From an uncultured Campylobacter sp. (GTDB lineage Bacteria > Campylobacterota > Campylobacteria > Campylobacterales > Campylobacteraceae): a stretch of 17,351 bases of DNA. Location: the NCBI RefSeq assembly GCF_938041645.1, contig NZ_CALIST010000023.1, positions 1 through 17,351 on the forward strand, given 5' to 3'. The position numbers and the translations under genes are program-made. Under the pieces are notes generated by a model. The model was given only the letters and a program-made list of their open reading frames with translations. It was not told where the DNA came from and searched no databases. Each line of letters begins with the position of its first letter. The first letter of the stretch is position 1. Shown here piece by piece: positions 1 to 6,335 of the stretch.

Positions 1-66
1 GATCTGGACGCGATGCTGCAAATCGTAAAAATTCTAAAGCTGAATGAAAAAATTTGGACGTCTTAA
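1..66 (+). CDS. C-terminal end of an upstream gene (partial)
   Basis: Frame 1 is open from the first base and ends at TAA 64-66, giving 21 residues (DLDAMLQIVK... ending KIWTS) with an amphipathic, Leu/Ile-rich helical look. The start and most of the protein lie outside the window, so no family can be named. It is read as a gene end because the frame is open to the window edge and the following 350 bp are clearly non-coding. The piece is short enough to be open by chance. Confidence 0.45.
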   Translation, partial: DLDAMLQIVKILKLNEKIWTS

Positions 67-372
67 CGGGCTCAAGGCGAAGCGAGGCATGGCAGGGCGA
101 AGCGACTAGATAAAACAAAGTGGAGCAGAATAGGCTGCTGGGGCGAAATACGCGAGTGGCGCACAAGCGCGATAAAATTCCGCGCGCGATTGCGAAATTT
201 TAGTAGTGGGATGAAAAATTTCGCGTGGGATTCGAATTTTAGTTACGGGATAGAATTTTGCGCAGAGTTTCGGCAATATCGTGAAATTTCGCGTAGAATT
301 CGACGGCGTTTTACGTCGCGGCGGAGTCTTGTATAAAATTTCGGCGGAATTTTACGAAAAATTAAAATTTGC
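67..372. other. Intergenic spacer with degenerate AATTT/GGGAT repeats
   Basis: No plausible gene is seen on either strand. The tract alternates GC-rich bits (GCGCGCG, CGTCGCGGCGG) with AAATTT/AATTTT words. Between about 191 and 251 a unit of roughly 20 nt recurs three times, each with an AATTT core and ending GGGAT (ends at 212, 231 and 251). The copies are imperfect and their spacing is irregular, so this is neither a CRISPR nor a true tandem array. No clear terminator for the upstream gene is seen. Confidence 0.5.
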
Positions 373-401
373 TTGCTATTGAGAGATTTTTTTGATATAC
401 T
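373..401 (+). promoter_or_regulatory. Sigma70-type promoter of tRNA-Val
   Basis: TTGCTA (373-378) and TATACT (396-401) are separated by 17 bp, which is the ideal spacing. Transcription would start near 407-409, a few bases before the mature tRNA 5' end at 415. The TTTTT tract between the boxes is typical of Campylobacter promoters. Confidence 0.65.
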
Positions 402-414
402 GCCGTTTCTTTTT

Positions 415-490
415 GGCCCCGTAACTCAGTTGGTAGAGTGTCACCTTGACATGGTGGAAGTCGTTGGTTCGAGTCCAATCGGGACCACCA
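415..490 (+). tRNA. tRNA-Val (anticodon GAC)
   Basis: A 76-nt cloverleaf with an encoded CCA end. The D stem is ACTC/GAGT with an AGTTGGTA loop. The anticodon stem TCACC/GGTGG carries loop TTGACAT, so the anticodon is GAC, reading GUC (and GUU by wobble). The variable loop is AAGTC. The T stem GTTGG/CCAAT has loop TTCGAGT. The acceptor stem is GGCCCCG/CGGGACC, which leaves a C3-A70 mismatch, while all other acceptor pairs are Watson-Crick. It stands alone, not in a cluster, and an AT-rich accessory block begins just downstream, as is common beside tRNA genes. Confidence 0.95.
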
Positions 491-679
491 TTTAAGCTAT
501 TTTCAAATTTTAACCGCTTCATTTTCGCGCACAGCTCTTATCTTAAATTTAGTTATTCCGACCCCTTTTATTTTTATTTTAGATATAATTTTTCCAAAAT
601 ACTATGAGATCGGCTAACCGATCGATGAGGTAAATTCTATCGACAATCGATTAAATTTAGAAAGGAGTATCGGCGATAT
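491..679 (+). promoter_or_regulatory. Promoter and structured leader of the immunity-type cluster
   Basis: A T-rich run leads into TATAAT at 584-589 with no recognisable -35 box, the usual Campylobacter form. The predicted start is near 596. The leader then contains a perfect stem GATCGG/CCGATC (608-613 / 618-623, loop CTAA) and repeated ATCGAT words at 621-626 and about 646-651, followed by the ribosome site AAAGGAG at 661-667. The hairpin lies directly downstream of the predicted start and could be an operator or an mRNA stabiliser. Promoter assignment is by inspection only. Confidence 0.5.
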
Positions 680-940
680 ATGGGGCAGTATGTTATAAAA
701 ACCTTAGACTATTGCGCAGAAAAGGGACTGCAGCTACAATGGGAAAAGGACTTCGCGATCTCCGTCAATGCTTTCGAAAACGAAGTTACTATAAGGGCAA
801 ATAAAAGCGGACTTATATCTCTTGCCAGGCATTTGCTTACTTTAGCGCAAGATTCCGTGCCGAAACATTCGCATATACATCTGGATGAGTATAATTCGCT
901 TGAGGATGGCTCGGCGGAACTTATATTGGAGAAAATATGA
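680..940 (+). CDS. Imm32-like immunity protein
   Basis: 86 residues, acidic, with no signal peptide or membrane segment, so cytoplasmic. The central and C-terminal part (LISLARHLLTLAQDSVP, then HIHLDEYNSLEDGSAELILEK at about 65-84) resembles from memory the Imm32 family of small immunity proteins that neutralise toxins of polymorphic or contact-dependent systems. The start at ATG 680 follows AAAGGAG (661-667) at a rather long 12 nt. The stop overlaps the next ATG as ATGA (937-940), implying translational coupling. No toxin gene is visible nearby, so it is an orphan immunity gene or belongs to a toxin encoded elsewhere. The family assignment is from recognition and could not be searched; the gene itself is secure. 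Confidence 0.75.
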   Translation: MGQYVIKTLDYCAEKGLQLQWEKDFAISVNAFENEVTIRANKSGLISLARHLLTLAQDSVPKHSHIHLDEYNSLEDGSAELILEKI

Positions 941-1029
941 ACACAAACAGCATCAATGTAGATGGAAAAGAGCTATTGCCCTCCGCAATCGAAGCGATGG
1001 GATCATATTTGACGGCGCTTTACGAATGA
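937..1029 (+). CDS. 30-residue ORF coupled to the Imm32-like gene
   Basis: ATG 937 overlaps the previous stop (ATGA). The ORF encodes 30 residues beginning MNTNSINVDGKELLP and ends at TGA 1027-1029. The sequence is soluble and mixed in composition, and looks like the N-terminus of a normal globular protein rather than random translation. The ATGA junction supports translation. It may be a truncated gene whose remainder was lost, since a fresh ribosome site and gene begin 34 nt later. Function unknown. Confidence 0.4.
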   Translation: MNTNSINVDGKELLPSAIEAMGSYLTALYE

Positions 1030-1062
1030 CGGCGTAGTGCGCAAAAAAAGGAGAATAAGCCA

Positions 1063-1581
1063 GTGCTGCCGAATAAAATTTATATTAAAGACGATCCTCT
1101 AACTATCGATGAGGAACTTATGGGACACGAGTATCATAAATTAGATATTAAAATTCTAGAAGACAAAAAGCTTGTGGTATTGGGTTTTACTACGAATTTG
1201 GCTATGTATTATTTCGCAAAAAACATTTTAACATCATCGTATAATGAAAGGGTCTCATACCTAGAGCTTTTTCCTTATGAAGATTGGGTGGGAGGAGCGC
1301 GATTCGCAAAAAATAGCGCTCAACTATGCATAGATATAGAGAAATTTATCAAAATGAACGAAGCGGAGTGCTATATAGCGGACGATATGGATAAGTATAA
1401 ATTTAAACTGGGTTTTAAAACATTCTACCAAAGCGTTACGCTTTATTTTCCTAGTACGAAGGATTACATAAATTTCGCCAAATATCTGCTAAGCATGAGT
1501 ATTTACAATAGAAAAAATATGGTAAAATTTTATAGCGAAAATTATACGTTGATTTTACAATACTCCAGGTTTGTCATATGA
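1063..1581 (+). CDS. Hypothetical protein, 172 aa, in the immunity-type cluster
   Basis: GTG start at 1063 preceded by AAAGGAG (1047-1053) with 9-nt spacing. The protein is rich in Tyr, Lys, Phe and Asp, with no signal peptide and no hydrophobic span long enough for a membrane helix, so probably cytoplasmic. The pattern of alternating beta-like stretches and aromatic residues (for example LGFTTNLAMYYFAKNIL at about 41-57 and YQSVTLYFPSTKDYINFAKYLL near 123-144) suggests two similar alpha/beta halves: each has a beta strand followed by a [YN]xFAK helix (YYFAKNIL and INFAKYLL). I do not recognise the family. Its AT-rich codons match its upstream neighbour and differ from the GC-richer core genes. 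Position suggests an immunity or accessory role, by inference only. Confidence 0.7.
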   Translation: MLPNKIYIKDDPLTIDEELMGHEYHKLDIKILEDKKLVVLGFTTNLAMYYFAKNILTSSYNERVSYLELFPYEDWVGGARFAKNSAQLCIDIEKFIKMNEAECYIADDMDKYKFKLGFKTFYQSVTLYFPSTKDYINFAKYLLSMSIYNRKNMVKFYSENYTLILQYSRFVI

Positions 1582-1646
1582 GAAATTTAGAGCGACCAAA
1601 AATAAAATTTATCTCTCATAAAGTCCAAATTTAAGGATCGGACGGT

Positions 1647-1709
1647 ATGGCACAAAACGTTATAAATAAAGCAGATCATAACGAAAAGAAGCAGCAAAAT
1701 GTCAGATAG
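1647..1709 (+). CDS. 20-codon ORF overlapping the start of the next gene
   Basis: ATG 1647 follows AAGGA (1632-1636) at about 10 nt and ends at TAG 1707-1709, beyond the ATG of the next gene at 1699. The predicted peptide is polar (MAQNVINKADHNEKKQQNVR). Because the gene at 1699 has no strong ribosome site of its own, this ORF could act as a coupling leader. It could equally be the remnant of a lost gene. Evidence is limited to the ribosome site and the overlap. Confidence 0.3.
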   Translation: MAQNVINKADHNEKKQQNVR

Positions 1710-2106
1710 AATCGGCTATTTTTTTCTTGGCGTAGTATTATTTTTATACCTTATAATTTTTGCAGTAAATAAAAATATAAAGATAGGCGAGAAATATATT
1801 AAATTTGATGATGCGGGTAGTTTGTGGATATTGCCCGCAATCGTATTTTTAATAATGGGTATTTACGGCTTTTATTTCGCCTTTCGCTCTGAAAAGAGCA
1901 TAAAAAGATACCCAGAGTATATGTGGTGTGCAGACTGCGGTAAATTTTACCGATACGAGGACGTCAAAGATACCGATCAAATTTGCTCATATTGCGGCAA
2001 AAAGCTAACGGAGTATAAAAACGACGGCGTGTATCGGCAAAGAAATGCTTCAGATCAAAGCACTAAAACTCCAAAGCGTAAAAAGCGTAAATTTAAAAAG
2101 CGATGA
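1699..2106 (+). CDS. Two-helix membrane protein with C-terminal zinc ribbon (copy 1)
   Basis: 135 residues. Two hydrophobic spans (about 5-23 and 42-62) are linked by a short charged loop. Then comes the signature FRSEKSIKRYPEYM and a zinc-ribbon motif with C77-x2-C80 and C96-x2-C99, ending in a very basic Lys/Arg tail (about 123-135). Topology is probably both ends cytoplasmic, with the ribbon and basic tail inside. It is a clear paralogue of the next gene: the FRxEKSIKxYP linker, KFY and DVKD segments and all four cysteines are shared. No family name is recognised. The ribosome site before ATG 1699 is weak (AAAGAAG), so translation may depend on the overlapping short ORF. AT-rich; part of the accessory block. 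Confidence 0.75.
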   Translation: MSDRIGYFFLGVVLFLYLIIFAVNKNIKIGEKYIKFDDAGSLWILPAIVFLIMGIYGFYFAFRSEKSIKRYPEYMWCADCGKFYRYEDVKDTDQICSYCGKKLTEYKNDGVYRQRNASDQSTKTPKRKKRKFKKR

Positions 2107-2137
2107 AATTTGATTTGTTATAGAGGAATATATAAAA

Positions 2138-2563
2138 ATGCTAAATAGAATTTTTGCGCTAATCGGCTTTTTTGCTTTTTTCGCATGGGGATTAACGGCT
2201 GTTATATTGGGGGAAGTTGATATAAAACCCGGCTTTATGGCATCGGTAAAATTTGATAGCGCATATCTGCGTATCATCATAGGAATTTTATGCTTTGCGG
2301 CGTGCGCTTTCTTTGCGCATCTCGCATTTCGCCCTGAAAAAAGCATAAAATATTATCCTAAATTTATGCGTTGCAAAGGGTGTCTTAAATTTTATAATTT
2401 CTCGGACGTTAAAGATAAGAGTGTTTGCCCTAAGTGCGGAGGCGAGCTGCAAGATTATGCCGAGATAGAAAAGTGGAATCAAGCAGAAAAGAATAAAAAG
2501 CTTGAAAGATATTATAAATTTGAAAAAGAGTGGCTAAAGAGGGTGAACCATGATAAAAAATAA
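2138..2563 (+). CDS. Two-helix membrane protein with zinc ribbon (copy 2)
   Basis: 141 residues, with ATG 2138 preceded by AGAGGA (2122-2127) at 10 nt. Two membrane spans (about 4-24 and 45-64), then FRPEKSIKYYPKFM, then the zinc-ribbon cysteines C79-x2-C82 and C97-x2-C100. The C-terminal tail is Lys/Glu-rich and helical rather than the pure Lys/Arg tail of copy 1. It lies 31 nt after copy 1, so the two are tandem paralogues. Similarity is strongest in the linker and ribbon and weaker in the helices and tails, as expected if the tails specify different partners. Function unknown. Confidence 0.75.
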   Translation: MLNRIFALIGFFAFFAWGLTAVILGEVDIKPGFMASVKFDSAYLRIIIGILCFAACAFFAHLAFRPEKSIKYYPKFMRCKGCLKFYNFSDVKDKSVCPKCGGELQDYAEIEKWNQAEKNKKLERYYKFEKEWLKRVNHDKK

Positions 2564-2603
2564 TTGATGCGCAAGCAAAATCAAAAAGTCTTAGGAATAA
2601 AAA

Positions 2604-2645
2604 ATGAGCACTAGGATAGGTTTAATACTTTTTGGCGCATTTTAG
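2604..2645 (+). pseudogene. Truncated third copy of the zinc-ribbon membrane protein
   Basis: Preceded by AGGA (2593-2596), ATG 2604 opens MSTRIGLILFGAF and stops at TAG 2643-2645. These 13 residues closely match the start of copy 1 (MSDRIGYFFLGVV). After the stop the same frame stays open for some 40 codons but shows no second helix, no EKSIK linker and no cysteine ribbon. The best reading is the 5' remnant of a third tandem paralogue, truncated by deletion and a stop. Confidence 0.5.
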
Positions 2646-2929
2646 ACGGGTATGATTTTAGAGATTTGGCTAAATTGCAAAATTTCAGCTAGATCCGCTT
2701 CGCAAATTTGCCGTTTTAAAAAGCAAACGGCACCAAGGAGTCTAAATTTAAAACCGAAATTTTACCGCTCTACGTAAAACGCTCAAAATCAAAATTTCAT
2801 CCAATCTCCGCCTAAATTTTAAAAAATCTATCTTTAATCTTTGAAATTTATTATTATTTAATCAAGAGAAATTATAATATAGCATTTGCAAATCATTCGC
2901 AAAATTATAATTTTGAATAGGGGAGAGTG
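2646..2929 (+). promoter_or_regulatory. Intergenic region with promoter and candidate operator of the TonB receptor
   Basis: No gene is seen. A perfect 8-bp inverted repeat TGCCGTTT/AAACGGCA (2709-2716 / 2725-2732) has no following T-run. Nearer the receptor gene, AAATTATAAT occurs twice exactly 33 bp apart (2869-2878 and 2902-2911), about three helical turns. Between them lies TTTGC/GCAAA (2885-2889 / 2899-2903) flanking an AATCATT core. The first copy contains the best -10 (TATAAT 2873-2878). Iron-uptake receptors in Campylobacter are usually under Fur. The AT-rich half-sites and the AATCATT word are compatible with a weak Fur site, but no full consensus is visible. Confidence 0.45.
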
Positions 2930-4987
2930 ATGTTTAAGAAATTTTATCTTTCAAATGCCGCAATCGCGCTAAGTTTGTGCGCCGCCTTACAACTAAACGG
3001 AGCCGAAAATAATGCTACGTCCGCAAATATCGGCGCGCCCGGCGCGAGAGCCGTAAATTCCGCAGCTGCTAAAAACGCTTCCGGCGCGAACGCCACGAAG
3101 CTCGGTACCATCGTAGTTACCGCGACGGGCTTTGAGGATATGCTTAAAAACGAGGTTCGCAACGTCTCCGTTATCACCGCGGAGGATATGGAAAACCGCG
3201 GATACCGCGATCTACGCGAAATTTTAGAAAAGGCGCCTGGGGTTAGTTTTAACGGTAGGTCGGTTGATTTACGCGGGCAAGGTGCGAAGGCCAATACCTC
3301 CGTCAAGGTCCTTCTTAACGGAGTCGCTCTCAATATGATCGACACGACGCCCACGACCATCCCGATTGATCTCGTTCCTATTGAGGATATCGAGCGCGTG
3401 GAGATTATCCCCGGCGGCGGTAGCGTGCTTTACGGCAGCGGTACCAGCGGCGGCGTGATAAATATCATCACAAAAAAAGGCGCAAAATATCCATACGCCA
3501 ATGTCTCTACCAAGATCGCGTCGTATAATTATAAAGATCTAAATTTCGGCGCAGGCGGGAATGTGAGCGAAAATCTATTTCTAAAGACCGCAATAAAGGG
3601 CTTTGATCAGCATGGATACCGCAAGGGCGAAAGAGAGCGAGGCTACTATACATCGTTTGGACTAAATTATAAAATTTCAGACGATCAAAGCCTCTCTTTT
3701 AATCCCAGCTTTTATCGCGCTAGGACGCATGATGTACCGGGTTTAGGGTTTGCCGAGCTTAAAGCGGATCGCCGCCAACAAGGAGGCGAGAGGACCTTTA
3801 CCAAAAGCACGCGACTAAATTTTGACTTGGATTATGCGGTGAAATTTGGCGATAGATTTGAAGCAAATTTACAGCCTTATTATCAAGATATTAGAATTTT
3901 GCAAAAGGGCTTTGTGATGAAAGATCGCAAAGAAGGGGCGAATTTAAAGGGCAAGCTTACCTATGATAACGACGAGCTCATAGCGGGATATGATTATCTT
4001 AAAAATAAGGGCTTCCGCAGGATCGATTTTAATATGATGAGCCTTTCACAACTTACGATCTTTGATATGCAAAAACAGACGCACTCGGTTTATGCCTTAG
4101 AAAAGCACGACTTCACGGAGCTATTTTCACTTAGTGCTGGCGGGCGTTTTGAGCGCGCCGAATACAAAGTAGATCGCGAGGTCTCTACGACGATGCGTAG
4201 GATGGGGCGCATCTTTCACACTCAAGACAGCACGCACGTAACGGACGATAAAAACAACTATGCGTTTGAGATCACGCCGAATTTTAAATATTCTAAAGAC
4301 GGCAATGTCTATTTTAAATTTGAGCGAGGCTATATCTCGCCGGGTCCTAATCAGCTCATCGATAAGCTAAGTTCTAGCGGCCCTTACGTGCTTAATAACC
4401 TCAAATCCGAAACCTTTAAAACCTACGAGATCGGCATGAAGGATCTAATCTATGGGCAATACGTAAGCGCGACGCTGTTTTGGACCGATACGAAAAACGA
4501 GATCGTAAACGAGCTACTCGGTAGCGGCTTTAATAGCGGTTGGCATTTCATCAATATCGACGAGACGCGCCGCAAGGGCGTGGAGCTGTATGCGGAGCAA
4601 AGCCTGCTTTCAAATTTAAAGCTCAGCGAGACCTTTTCATACGTGGACGCCAAGATCCAATCCGGCGCGAATAAAGGCAAGCAGGTTCCGCTGGTGGAAC
4701 GCTCGAAGTTCGTTTTGGGCGTCGATTATGAGCCGATTAGAAATTTAACGCTGATGAGCGATTTTAAATATTTTTCATCATCGCACGACGCCAACCACGA
4801 TAGGATCGATTCGCGCACGATTGTGGATCTTGGTGCTGCGTACCGCTTCGCAAGCGGATTTTTGATAAGCGCCGGAGTCAAAAACGTCTTTGACGAGGAG
4901 TATAATTACAACCAAAATTTACGCGCAGACATCTATACTCCGGCTCCAGGGCGCAATTACTACGCGGAGTTTAAATACACCTATTAG
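2930..4987 (+). CDS. TonB-dependent outer-membrane receptor
   Basis: 685 residues from ATG 2930, chosen over GTG 2927 because GGGGAG (2920-2925) would sit only 1 nt from the latter. Signal peptide at about 1-25 (basic MFKK, hydrophobic core, cut near LNGA/EN). An Ala/Asn-rich linker follows, then the TonB box region LGTIVVTATG at 58-67. The plug domain runs about 70-184 with the typical VDLRGQG, VLLNG, IERVEIIPGG, SVLYGSG and GGVINIIT segments. The rest is a 22-strand-type barrel ending GVKNVFDEEYNYN and a terminal aromatic Tyr. Such receptors bind ferric chelates or other scarce ligands and import them using TonB-ExbBD energy. The substrate cannot be told: the plug is of the CirA/FepA-like type. 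No ABC importer lies beside it; a membrane methyltransferase follows 120 nt downstream. Confidence 0.93.
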   Translation: MFKKFYLSNAAIALSLCAALQLNGAENNATSANIGAPGARAVNSAAAKNASGANATKLGTIVVTATGFEDMLKNEVRNVSVITAEDMENRGYRDLREILEKAPGVSFNGRSVDLRGQGAKANTSVKVLLNGVALNMIDTTPTTIPIDLVPIEDIERVEIIPGGGSVLYGSGTSGGVINIITKKGAKYPYANVSTKIASYNYKDLNFGAGGNVSENLFLKTAIKGFDQHGYRKGERERGYYTSFGLNYKISDDQSLSFNPSFYRARTHDVPGLGFAELKADRRQQGGERTFTKSTRLNFDLDYAVKFGDRFEANLQPYYQDIRILQKGFVMKDRKEGANLKGKLTYDNDELIAGYDYLKNKGFRRIDFNMMSLSQLTIFDMQKQTHSVYALEKHDFTELFSLSAGGRFERAEYKVDREVSTTMRRMGRIFHTQDSTHVTDDKNNYAFEITPNFKYSKDGNVYFKFERGYISPGPNQLIDKLSSSGPYVLNNLKSETFKTYEIGMKDLIYGQYVSATLFWTDTKNEIVNELLGSGFNSGWHFINIDETRRKGVELYAEQSLLSNLKLSETFSYVDAKIQSGANKGKQVPLVERSKFVLGVDYEPIRNLTLMSDFKYFSSSHDANHDRIDSRTIVDLGAAYRFASGFLISAGVKNVFDEEYNYNQNLRADIYTPAPGRNYYAEFKYTY

Positions 4988-5035
4988 CGTGCGTTTAAAT
5001 TTAAGCGAGGTTTGAGCTGCGAGCTTTAAAATTTA

Positions 5036-5060
5036 CGGGCGGAATTTAAAATTTCGCCCG
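5036..5060 (+). terminator. Hairpin after the TonB receptor gene, possible terminator
   Basis: Perfect stem CGGGCG/CGCCCG (5036-5041 / 5055-5060) enclosing GAATTTAAAATTT, which is itself nearly self-complementary and extends the stem. It lies about 50 nt after the receptor stop. No U-run follows, so it may instead be an mRNA 3' end stabiliser or one of the AT-palindrome elements seen elsewhere in the window. Confidence 0.35.
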
Positions 5061-5107
5061 CAGCGCGCTTTGTCGCCGCTAGATTAAATTTAATAAAAGG
5101 AGCAAAG

Positions 5108-5899
5108 ATGAAACCGGACTATAAAAACTGGGTGCCTAAGGGTATGATCGCGAGCTTTGCCGCGGGTGCGGGAGTAGCGTTAGTTTTGTTTTTGATTTTC
5201 GGCGTTTGCGGCGCTTTTGTTGGCGGCATGCTGAGGTGGTTCCTTGCGGGGCTTTTAGGCGCAGTGGCGCTGGTTTTGATCGGCTTTACGATCTACTGCG
5301 TCGTGTGGTACCGCGCGTTTGATTACGGCGGCAAGCGTCAGCTCTCGCGCGCGATCGTAGAGGGCACGGCGAAATACGTGGATCTGCCCGAGGGCGGGCG
5401 GGGGCTAGACGTAGGCTGCGGCAGCGGCGCGCTAACGATCGCCGTCGCTAAGCGCAACCCGCACGCATCGGTGCTAGGCGTCGATCGCTGGGGCTTTGAG
5501 TACGCGTCTTTTAACAAGCAGCTGTGCGAATCCAACGCGCGCGCCGAAGGGGTGCAAAACACTAGCTTTGAGCAAGCCGACGCCACGCAGCTGCCCTTTG
5601 AGGACGGCAGCTTCGATGCGGTTACAAGCAACTACGTATATCACAACATCATGCGCAAGGACCGCCAGGAGCTGCTTTTAGAGACGCTCCGCGTGCTTAA
5701 AAAGGGCGGCAGCTTCGCAATCCATGATCTTTTTTCGCGCGGAAACTACGGCGATATGGACGCTTTCATAGCGCGACTTAAAGAGCAGGGCTATGAGCGG
5801 GTCGAGCTAATAGACACGACGCAGGGGCTTTTTATGAGCCCGCGCGAGGCGAAATGGCTGATGCTCGGTAGCTCAAAATTGCTGGTGGGCAAGAAATAG
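5108..5899 (+). CDS. Membrane-anchored class I SAM-dependent methyltransferase
   Basis: 263 residues, ATG 5108 with AAAAGGAG (5095-5102). Two long hydrophobic spans (about 12-37 and 43-68) anchor a cytoplasmic Rossmann methyltransferase domain. Motif I is LDVGCGSG (100-107), the acidic residue after beta2 is D126 in GVDRWG, motif II is ADATQLPF (157-164), and the post-motif VLKKGGSFAIHD (about 196-207) fits the Methyltransf_11/UbiE-like fold. The substrate is unknown. A two-helix anchor suggests a membrane-bound or hydrophobic target such as a lipid or quinone-like molecule, but that is inference. Codons are GC-rich, unlike the block downstream. It shares strand with the receptor gene, but the hairpin and own ribosome site in the 120-nt gap leave co-transcription open. 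Confidence 0.85.
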   Translation: MKPDYKNWVPKGMIASFAAGAGVALVLFLIFGVCGAFVGGMLRWFLAGLLGAVALVLIGFTIYCVVWYRAFDYGGKRQLSRAIVEGTAKYVDLPEGGRGLDVGCGSGALTIAVAKRNPHASVLGVDRWGFEYASFNKQLCESNARAEGVQNTSFEQADATQLPFEDGSFDAVTSNYVYHNIMRKDRQELLLETLRVLKKGGSFAIHDLFSRGNYGDMDAFIARLKEQGYERVELIDTTQGLFMSPREAKWLMLGSSKLLVGKK

Positions 5900-6001
5900 A
5901 TTTTTTGTAAATTTAGATTTAGGCAAATTTGAAGACGGATTAAATTTTAATCCCACCCGCTTTTAGCCGAATCCAAATCTTTAGGCTAGACTAATATATA
6001 A

Positions 6002-6127
6002 TTGGCTATTTATCTCAAAAAAGAAACCGCGAAAGGAATTATTTCGGCCGAGGGCGTTATCCTTGCTGTGGGCGCGCTAACGGTCGCCATCGGATATTTT
6101 GTGCTTCTAGCAGCATTTATCCTATAG
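6002..6127 (+). CDS. Possible 41-residue single-helix membrane peptide or gene remnant
   Basis: TTG 6002 to TAG 6125-6127. The first 18 residues are charged (IYLKKETAKG), followed by a strongly hydrophobic span (VILAVGALTVAIGYFVLLAAFIL, about 19-41) that runs into the stop. The same frame continues after the TAG with WYRLREIKTA before TAA, which would be a natural basic flank of the helix. That suggests a formerly longer gene cut by a nonsense change. There is no ribosome site before TTG, and AAAGGA at 6031-6036 has no good start codon near it. Low support for expression. Confidence 0.25.
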   Translation: MAIYLKKETAKGIISAEGVILAVGALTVAIGYFVLLAAFIL

Positions 6128-6233
6128 TGGTATAGGCTGCGAGAGATCAAGACCGCTTAAATTTATCGTATTTGTTCTGTGAGCTAAGTGCATGCAAGTA
6201 GAACCTGCTGCCGAATTTTAATTTTGTGATTTT

Positions 6234-6329
6234 ATGCAAAAAATCCGCGCCTCAAATTTAGCAAGGATTGCCCTCGGCATAGGCATAGCCGCCCTGTGCG
6301 ATTTTACCGCTCATATCTACTATTTTTGA
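6234..6329 (+). CDS. Possible 31-residue hydrophobic ORF or remnant
   Basis: ATG 6234 to TGA 6327-6329, encoding MQKIRASNLARIALGIGIAALCDFTAHIYYF. It has a basic N-terminus and one short hydrophobic segment (about 11-23). No ribosome site is visible. It ends 7 nt before the tail of the minus-strand gene at 6336. It could be a gene remnant in this decayed stretch; function unknown. Confidence 0.2.
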   Translation: MQKIRASNLARIALGIGIAALCDFTAHIYYF

Positions 6330-6335
6330 CGTAGA

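Larger units (their letters stand above)
5900..6335 (+). other. 436-bp gap with hairpin, promoter-like box and two tiny hydrophobic ORFs
   Basis: A perfect 7-bp stem GGATTAA/TTAATCC (5937-5943 / 5947-5953, loop ATT) follows the methyltransferase stop and may help terminate it, without a strong U-run. TATAAT occurs at 5997-6002. Two short frames encoding hydrophobic peptides (6002-6127 and 6234-6329) are described separately. Nothing else convincing is seen on either strand. The region looks like decayed coding sequence. Confidence 0.4.

Noticed and set aside
191..251. Possible CRISPR or tandem array from recurring AATTT...GGGAT units
   Set aside because: Units are short, imperfect and irregularly spaced, with no spacers and no cas genes.
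680..2645. Integrated prophage or genomic island with tRNA attachment site
   Set aside because: No integrase, and no second copy of the tRNA 3' end is seen in the window, so only an accessory block is claimed.
2944..3360. Minus-strand ORF opposite the TonB receptor plug
   Set aside because: It lies wholly inside a strongly supported gene and shows no domain, signal or ribosome site; a shadow of GC-rich codons.
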